Shown piece after piece: positions 9,143-18,100 of a DNA stretch of 25,261 nucleotides. Origin of the DNA: a virus. Position numbers and translations under genes: made by a program. How positions within the stretch are numbered: the first letter of the stretch is position 1; every line of letters begins with the position of its first letter. The stretch is taken from positions 1 through 25,261 of the IMG/VR virus record IMGVR_UViG_3300017727_000145. One strand, 5' to 3'. The notes beneath the pieces were generated by a model that saw only the letters and a list, made by a program, of their open reading frames with translations, searched no databases and had not been told where the DNA came from.

Positions 9143-9150
9143 GCTAAATA
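9143..9150 (+). promoter_or_regulatory. Putative late promoter GCTAAATA before the giant fibre gene
   Basis: GCTAAATA lies two bases after the stop of the previous gene and 33 nt before the ATG at 9183, in the only short intergenic gap on this side of the giant gene. It differs from TATAAATA at the first two positions but keeps the TAAATA core. By T4 geometry, transcription would start near 9156, leaving a leader of about 27 nt. Confidence 0.5.
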
Positions 9151-9182
9151 TATGTAGGAAAAAGGCGGTTTAGAGCAGTAAC

Positions 9183-12100
9183 ATGAGCTTTAAGTTTAAC
9201 TCGGATAACGAAAGAATCTCGGGCATAAATCCTTCCATCTTAGGAGAATCCGAATTTACTATTAGAACTGGTACGTCGGCTTCCGAGAGGGAAATTTTTA
9301 GAGCTCAATTGTCAGATGCTGGTCTGCCAAGAGTTGGTATTAATAGGACTGGGAGAAAGATTGAAAAAATTACTGTTGGATCGAAAGGTGCTGATTATAC
9401 AATACCTCCAACGGTTGTTATTGAATCTCCAACTAGATCACCGTTTGTTCAAGCTCAAGCTTCAGCCGTAATTAATAATGGGTTAGTAACAGCAATTGTA
9501 GTTGACAATCCTGGAGATGGATACGAAACTGCTCCAGCAATTACCTTCACTGGTGGTGGAGGTGGAGCAGGTGTTTCGGCTACTTCTACTCTGGATGAAG
9601 TCTTATTTGAGTTAGATGTCAACGGAGCTGTAAGAACTTCAACATCTATTATTTCTGATACTGCTCGTATCTTGAACCTTGATATTGATAATTTTGTTAC
9701 CGCTGATGCTAGTTTTAGAGCTCCCAATCTTAAAACTTTCCAAAATAATACTGGAACTCCTTGGGCACAAAACGTCATTGTTCAGGTAGGAGATTATCGT
9801 TATTATAATACTAATGTATATCAGGTAATAACTTCTGGACAAACTGATTCTATTAGTCCACCAGAACATACTGATGGTGTTGAAGCAAATGGAACTGCTC
9901 AACTAAAACATATTGGTTTTAGAGTTATTGATCAAAACCAACCTTTCTATAGCGAGACAGGTGAAGCAGGAATTTTTCCAAGATCTATTACTCCAAGACT
10001 AGGAGATAGATCAGATAAGATTGCTACTACAGAATACGTCCTCAACCTAGCAACGAATGACGTTGGTGGTCGTGTTTATGTCTCACAATCTATTGGCGAT
10101 GATTTAAATGATGGTCGTTCTGCTGTAAACCCAGTTAGAACAATCAAAAAAGCATGTCAAATTGCTTGGTCTACTGTTGGAGTCAAAGAGACTCTTATCA
10201 TCTCCGGGGGAGACTATGTAGAAGATAACCCAATTTCAATACCACCAGATTGTTCACTTGTTGGTGACAACCTTCGTTTAGTTATTGTAAGACCACAAAA
10301 TGCTAGAAAGCATGTATTTAAGTTTGGTGATAAAAATTATGTAACTGGTATTACTTTCCGTGATCAAATTGATTCTAATGGAGATCCTGTGGCAACATGG
10401 GATTTTGCCATGGTATTTGACGATAAGCAAAGAATTTATTTTGATAAAGAATCTGGTGGTGGGTTTGGAAGAACCTTACCTATTGGTCATCAAGTATTTG
10501 GACCACCTAGAATTTCTTCCACTTTCCAAACTAATACTGGGTTAAGTAACTTAACAATAGGAAGTGCTGTAAGAGGTATTAATACTGGTGCTGAAGGTAC
10601 AATATTTTCTTTATCATTTACAACAACTACTGGACCACAAGCTTATGTAAATGGCACAGGTTTGGTAAATGTTACTAATAGTACGTTTGCTACAGGAGAA
10701 ACTTTCCAATTTGGTGGTTCTGGCACATCTAAGTACTTAGAAGAGACCGCTGTAACAAGTGGCGATATCCTCTGGGCGATTGGTAATGTTTATACTGTAA
10801 CAGCATCAGGTACTACAGGTACATCTATCCCAAATCATACTAGTGGTGCTGCTACAAATGGAACCGCAGAACTTACTTTCCTTAGAGTCGCTTATGAGTT
10901 TGTTTCTACTGACATCAAATCTATTCGTGCTGAAGGTGAAGTTGTAGAGACTGGAACTGATTATACTACAGCTCTTCCCATCACAAGAATTGATTTTTCC
11001 AAGCAAGGAACTGCCGAAGTTTCTCAAGGTGGTTTTGGATCTGAGGTGGAAGGAAATGGCGAAGACTTGGGTGGTATTATTTTCTATACTAATGCTCTTT
11101 CTGGAAGAGCAAACGTCCATCCTTTCAAAGAAGGTCAGGAAATTGAAATTTCTGGTCTACCTTCATCCCCAACAGATTTATCATTCCTTAATGGAAAGCA
11201 AAGAATTTATAAAATATTATTAGATGCTGATGGAAGATCTAGAAGGTTCGTAATTCCTAAAAAGACTACAGTTCTTACCACAGATAATTACTTACCAACA
11301 GGTATCGTAGAAGTAAAGTCAGCAATGTCTTACATGACATTATCTTTACTAAACTCACCAAACAAATTTAATAGAGCATCATATGTTTCCAGAAGATATC
11401 AAGATGCTTGTAATTTAATTAGAAACAATATAGATTTTATTAAAGATGAAGTTGTTTTAAAATTAAACGATCAATTTGCTAAAAAACATTTTGCAGTTGA
11501 AAACTACAATTCTGATTTAAATACTTTTAATGTAAGGACAAATCCAAACAGTTTTGCTCATTCCTACGTGAGCGGCGGTACAGTAACGTTTGAAGGAACT
11601 GAATATACAGTTTCAAATCTAGCTTATAACAATGAAACTGGGATTGGTTCTATATCTACAACAACAACAATCTCTGGATTAAAAAATGATGATATCGTAA
11701 AAGTAGAAGATATCGTAGTTTCTTGTACACAGGGACAAAAAATCTATCCAGGATTTAATATTCCTGGCGGAGACTCGAAGTGTTACCGAGATGTTGGTCA
11801 CTTTGTCAATGCTATTCTAATGGACCTTGAGTATGGTTCAAATTCTCATGTTATCGAAGCAGCAAAATATTATATTTCTGGAGCTAGAGTTGAATATGTA
11901 GATAACGAAATTATTCAAACTATTAGAGCTTTTGAATATGCCAGACAACTGATGGTCTTGGCAATGAGAAATTGGATTACCGGAGATGGAACTTCCAGTA
12001 ATCTAGAATATGTTCCAGAATATTCGAGTGTTGCTAGATACAAAGATCCAACAGTAATTTCAACAACAGCTGGAGCTCCCGTTTGTGCTGATGTAGAAGC

Positions 12101-15100
12101 TTCTATTAATACAATAGTATATCTTTTTAATGATATCCTAGCAAATAATACTAATGGAACACTTCTGGATGCTGCTTATTTAGTTGCTAGAAATAGACAC
12201 GTAATTGCTGATCAATCATTTAGAGATGCCACATCATTCTATCCAGCACTTAGATTAAATGAGCAAAGATCATTTAAGTGTAAGAGAGATATTAGTCTTG
12301 TACTTTCCGGTTTAATTAGAGATTTATGTCTTGGTGGCAACTCGGGTATCGTCAATGCCGCCGAGCAATACTATACTGGTCAAGCATTAACTGGAGTTCC
12401 TGAAGCACAACTTGGCGGCACCATTTATGCCTTCCGTCAGGTTCGTAAGTACGCTCGTCAAGCGATGCGTAATTGGACAAATGGTAATTTTATTGACACA
12501 ACTCCATCCTTCTCTACATATAGTTCAACTTCTGGGGAGTTAACTGTAACATTCCCAACTCCAACCACACCTATTATAGCCAATAGAACTAGAGTTGCTT
12601 TTAAAGAAGGTGCTATCACATTCAATTGTGATCCTGGATCTGGAGCAGGTAATCACGCAAGTCCTACTCCATCAGATCGTAATTATGGCAAGAGTAGTCT
12701 AATTACTGCTGTTAGTATCAATGGTGGAAACACAACTATCACAACTAATGTTGGAGATGCTGGTTCTGCTGCTGGGATTAACCACACATTTGACTCAGCG
12801 TTGGCAAATGGAACCATTTTAGTTTGGGATGAAATTGATGTTTATTCTCCTATTCCTAGATTTGAAGATTGGAATATTCTTGTAGATGGATCCAATGTAG
12901 CTTTAGAACTTCTCACTCCATCTGACGCTACCTACAACCCTGCTACAGGAGATTTTACTATTACATCAGTTGGTCATGGGTATTCCACCAGCAATGTGAT
13001 CAGAATTGCTCCACAGTCTTTCACGTTCACTTGTGCCATGGATGGCGACAAGACAGAACATTATCTTCCTGGTGCTGGTCAAACAGCGTTTGATAGCGAA
13101 TTAGCGATCACCGGGACTACTAATGATACTATTACTGTAAACGTAGGTGCTTCTGCTGCTGATGTACAATTTACACCAACAGATGCTATATACGATCCTG
13201 CTACTGGTGAGTTTACGATAACAATCGGATCACATAGTTTATACATTGGTGCTGGTATTACTATTGATGATAATTCAATTTCCTTTACTTGTGAGATGGA
13301 TGGAGATGACTCAACTAAGTCATATCCACGTCCAGGTATTGATCCGTTTGCTGGAAGATCTATTCCAATTTCAGCAGTTGGTCCAACCACTATTACAGTT
13401 AATGTAGGTAAGTCTGGTGCCAATAAGTATTGGCAACCATCGTCGGCTAGTTACGCTGCTGACACTGGCGATATGATCATGGATATTGGACAACATGGTC
13501 TAGGAGTTGGTAGAAGTGTTGTTCTTGAAGATAATTCACTCACATTTACTTGTGATTCAGATGGAAATGTTTCTCAAGAAACCTATCCACGCCCTGGATC
13601 TGATCCTTTTGCTGGCAAGTCTATTGCTATTACTAATGTTGGATCATCTCAGCATACAGCAACTAATGCTGATTATGATGCTTTGCTGGGTCTTGTAACT
13701 TTAACAATTGCTAATCATAACTTCACTGAAGGTGATTATGTTAAAGTTGCTGATACTTCATTAACATTCTCTTGCCAACCTGAAGGAGAATCTGCTCCTA
13801 TCAATAAATCATACCCTCGTGCTGGGTACGATTATCCAAGTGGTCGTTGGTTACAAATTACTAACGTAACTACAAATACGTTTGATATTGAAGTTGGTCC
13901 TTCTGCTTATACGGGAAGTCACAGTTTTGTAAGTGCTGCTGCTAACGGGATCGAAAGACAAAATGGACTAATAACAATTAATGTGGGTGCTTCTCCAGTT
14001 GGTCAGCAATACACCCATGCTTTTGTAGGTGCTACTGCTAATGCCGTACAGCATCTACCACAATCTGATCATACTTTTGTTTCTGCCGGAACTAATGCTA
14101 TTAAGCATCTACCACAATCGACACATACATTTGTAAGAACCCAGAATAATTCTATTGCTATATTTGCATCTGGAGGATCTCCTGTTTGCTCTGGTATTGC
14201 TTCTACTATCAATACTTCCATGTTACTACTTGAGCAAATTTTAGATGGAACTATTGCTCCTGGAGGAACAGCAGTAAATTATGGAACTCTGTTTGATACT
14301 TCAAATATTCTGACTAGACCAGATAATTATCTTTATGATCAAGATAATAAAATCATAACTCCAACAACTACATATAATGATCTTCCTATCATTGAGGCAT
14401 CTCCATATACACAAAACGCTTCGGTTATTTCTTTCCTAGGTGGCGGTGGTGCTGAAATCGATGGAGACAAAGTTGCTTCTCCCAACTCACCATTCCCTGG
14501 TCTAGAACTTGACGGATCAGCATCCTTCCCCAACCAAGGAAAATCAATGGTTGCTGCTGCCTTTACCATCATCACATTTGGTGGTACTGGATATAGAGTT
14601 ATTAATGACGGTTATACTCAGTTAGTTTCTGTCTTCGTTATCTTTGCTGAAAATGGTTGTTTATCCGAGTCTGGTGGATATGCTTCTATCACTAACTCTG
14701 CTACCAACTTCGGTACATTTGCCCTAAGAGCATCAGGATTTAGAAAAGAATCCTATGAGTTTGACTCTGGATACACATCTGGTGGAGGAGTTTATAATAG
14801 AGCATATATTTCTAATGTATCAAATACAGTTACCGGCAGATCTATTCTTACGGTAGAGAATTTAGGAAGAAGAGCTCTAGAGCATTATATCGTCAAGGTA
14901 GATGGTTATAGTAATGTTGATAGTGATACAGAATTTTTCATAGATGAAGTAACTGGAGGTACAGTAGGACCACCATTTACGTGTACTTTAACTATAGATG
15001 ATGGCACGGGTGGATCACTTTCTCTAATTGATGATAATAACGGACAAGTGGTCAGTGCTACAAATTTAGTAGCGTATCACAACACTAATTACGGTAGTGA

Positions 15101-18100
15101 TCCTTCAGTAGCACTACATAGACCATCTATTGTTAACTCTTCTTCCCACACTTGGGAATTTGCTGGATCTGGTACTAATTACAATGCCTTGCCAGAGAAC
15201 GGTGGAACTAAGATCGAAGCAAACGAACAAGTTTCCGAAAACTATGGTCGTGTTTATGTTTCTGGTACTGACGAACTTGGTGACTTCAAGGTTGGTACAT
15301 TCGCCAAGATCGAGAACAGAACTGGTGCTATCACCTTTACAGGAACAGTTACCATCTCCGAAGTTGAATTCTTAAAACTGAAGGGTGGTGATGTTGTTGT
15401 TACTGGTTTCGATGCTTCCAATACACTTGGTGGTGCTACATCTTCTGACAGCAAGATCCCAACCCAGAAAGCAGTCAAGGACTATATTACTAACAACCTT
15501 GGTCCATATATCAACAAACCATACTCAACAAACGCTGTTCCTAGAGCACTTGTTGAACTAACAGATAGTGGCAAAATTTCACTAGATCAAATTCCTGCTC
15601 TACGTCCATTTAGTGTTTACACAGTTGCTGATCAAGCAGAAAGACTTGGGGCTAATACCACATATGGAGATAGTGGTGCTCTTGCCGGAGATATTGTTAT
15701 TCAAAACGATACCTCCCGATCGTTTATTCTTAATAATGATACGGAAAGTCAGTTCTTAGGTTTCTCTTACAATGCTGCCTTAGCATTTACGGTGAATGAT
15801 ATATATGCTTCCAGAAATTCCGGTGGTGCTGTTGGAGGCAGTGGATCACAGATTCAAGCAACAGAATATAGACAAGGTATTTTGTATACTGTCAATATTA
15901 CTAATGGTGGATCTGGGTACACATCAGCTCCAAATGTAACAATTAGTGGTGGAGGATCTCCAACAGTATCTGCTGATATCATAGCAACCGTTGCTAACGG
16001 TCAAATTGTATCACTAAGTATTGTAGAATTTAATAATTATGTTGGTGGTTATGGGTACTCATCTGTTCCTACAATTACAATTGATGCTCCTACATCTGGA
16101 GGTGGTACACAAGCAACTGCTAGTGGATTGATTGAAAGTAGACTTTACGGAAGCATTGTTAATAATGTAAAATTTGCCGATACAGATTACGTCAATGATG
16201 ATAATGGAACTACAGTAGATGTAATTAGAGTATACAATACTTCTTCTACGAATATTAGTAATTGGGTAGCACTATCTTCCGATCAGATTGATGCTGGATC
16301 TGTTACTTCTGGTATTCTATCCACATCAAGATTGGCACAAAACTCTTCTGCTGCTAACTCTTTCACATTTTTAAGAGGAGACCAAGCATACGCTCCCGTC
16401 CTTCAGTCATTAAAAGGTGCTGAAACAAGATACTTCGCTATTACTAGTGCTCAATCTCTCACTAATTCCAGTACACTAACATTCGCAACAAATTCAAATC
16501 TTCTTAAAGGGCATGAAGTTGTAGATAATGTTTCTGGCATTCAATCTAATACGTTGATTTCAGTTGTAACTACTGCTGCTGGTACTACGGATATTTTATT
16601 AGATAAAGCTTTATCGGCAGATGTTCCAGCTGGAACAATCATCCAATTTGAAAGAGGAGTATCTCCTCTTGTTATGGAGTCTACGTTTACTATTGGAGCT
16701 TTCGTAGAAGAAATTGTTATTGCTAATCCTGGTAGTGGATACACCAACGGATCGTATCCTGATGTTCTTTTAACTGGAACTGGTAATGGTACAAGTCTTA
16801 AAGCTAATGTAGTTATTGCCGGTGGAACAGTAACATCAGTTCTGGTAACTAATGGTGGTACTGGATTCACAAGCGGCGACTTTGTTATTTCTGGTGCTAA
16901 TATCCCAGTAATATTTGGTCCTGGTTCAAATTTAAATCTACGAGCAAAAGTAGGAGAAGTAACCAGAAACTATGCTAACACTACTATTGATATCAGTAGG
17001 ACAACAGATCAGACTATTTCTCAAGATTTATATGGTACAGTTGGTGTTTCTAGATTTAAAAAATCTCAGTTCAATATTGGTGATGACGGAAACGGATCTA
17101 TAGAATTAAAATCAGGTGATGGTAGTAATTTAGATGCTGATTTACTTGATGGATTCCAAGGATCACATTACACTAATGCCGGTAGTATTACATCAGGTGT
17201 TCTAGGAACTGATAGATTATCCGGTACTTATAATATTAATGTTTCTGGTCAAGCAGGTGCCACACTACGTTTAGAAACTGACATCGGTTCTCTAAGTTCT
17301 TCTTCTAGTCCAGATCAATTCCCATCTGGTTTAAGTGCTGATACTAAAAACAATTCGGCGGATGGACTTGATGACGGTGGAATTCGTCACCTGTCAGTAA
17401 CCCTAAGGAACGGTGCTTCTGGTACTGACGCTACTTATGGTGGTGTTAGACAATTAGCATTCACTGATAATGATAACATGTGGATTCGTGGTTCTGGAAC
17501 TACTCCAGCAAACTCGTTTGGAACATGGTATAAAATATGGTCAGAAAAAAATGATGGTCCAGATACAGGACTTGATGCTGACAAGTTAGATAACAAAGAA
17601 GGTAAGTGGTATCAAACTGCTTATAATATAAACTACGGTATTCTATCTTGTAACAGGATCCCAGAATATCTAGAAGAAACTAATATTAAAGACTCATTAA
17701 TTATTAGAGGAATCAACAACTTCGAGTATTATGAGATATATGTTCCGAATCAACTATTGGTTGGATTACCTTTTGTTGATGCTAACGGATCATATCAAGT
17801 TGTAAATCTATATGATTCTACTTCTAATAGTGTTGGTAGTTTCCAAATTACAAATATTGTTACTAATGACGAAGTTCCTGTACCACCAAATCCAGCAAGT
17901 TCGGAAGATACTTCTGGTGACTATAGTATTCTGACAGGTTACATTAGTAGTGGTGGTTTTGTTGGGGCACTAACTGTTGGTACTGCTTCTAATAGACCAG
18001 CATTTGCTGACTATAGAATTATACTTCCTCCAAATAATGAGACCACACAAACTGTATATGAAGGAGCAAGACTTTCTGACGGAGAATTAATTCTTGGTAG

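Noticed and set aside
11516-11523. TTTAAATA octamer as another late promoter
   Set aside because: It lies deep in the giant gene with no start codon of a supported gene downstream, and the first bases do not match the other boxes. Chance is likely in AT-rich DNA.
12921-14160. CRISPR array or simple tandem DNA satellite
   Set aside because: The repeats are in-frame protein repeats with diverged DNA, lacking the constant short repeats and unique spacers of a CRISPR array.
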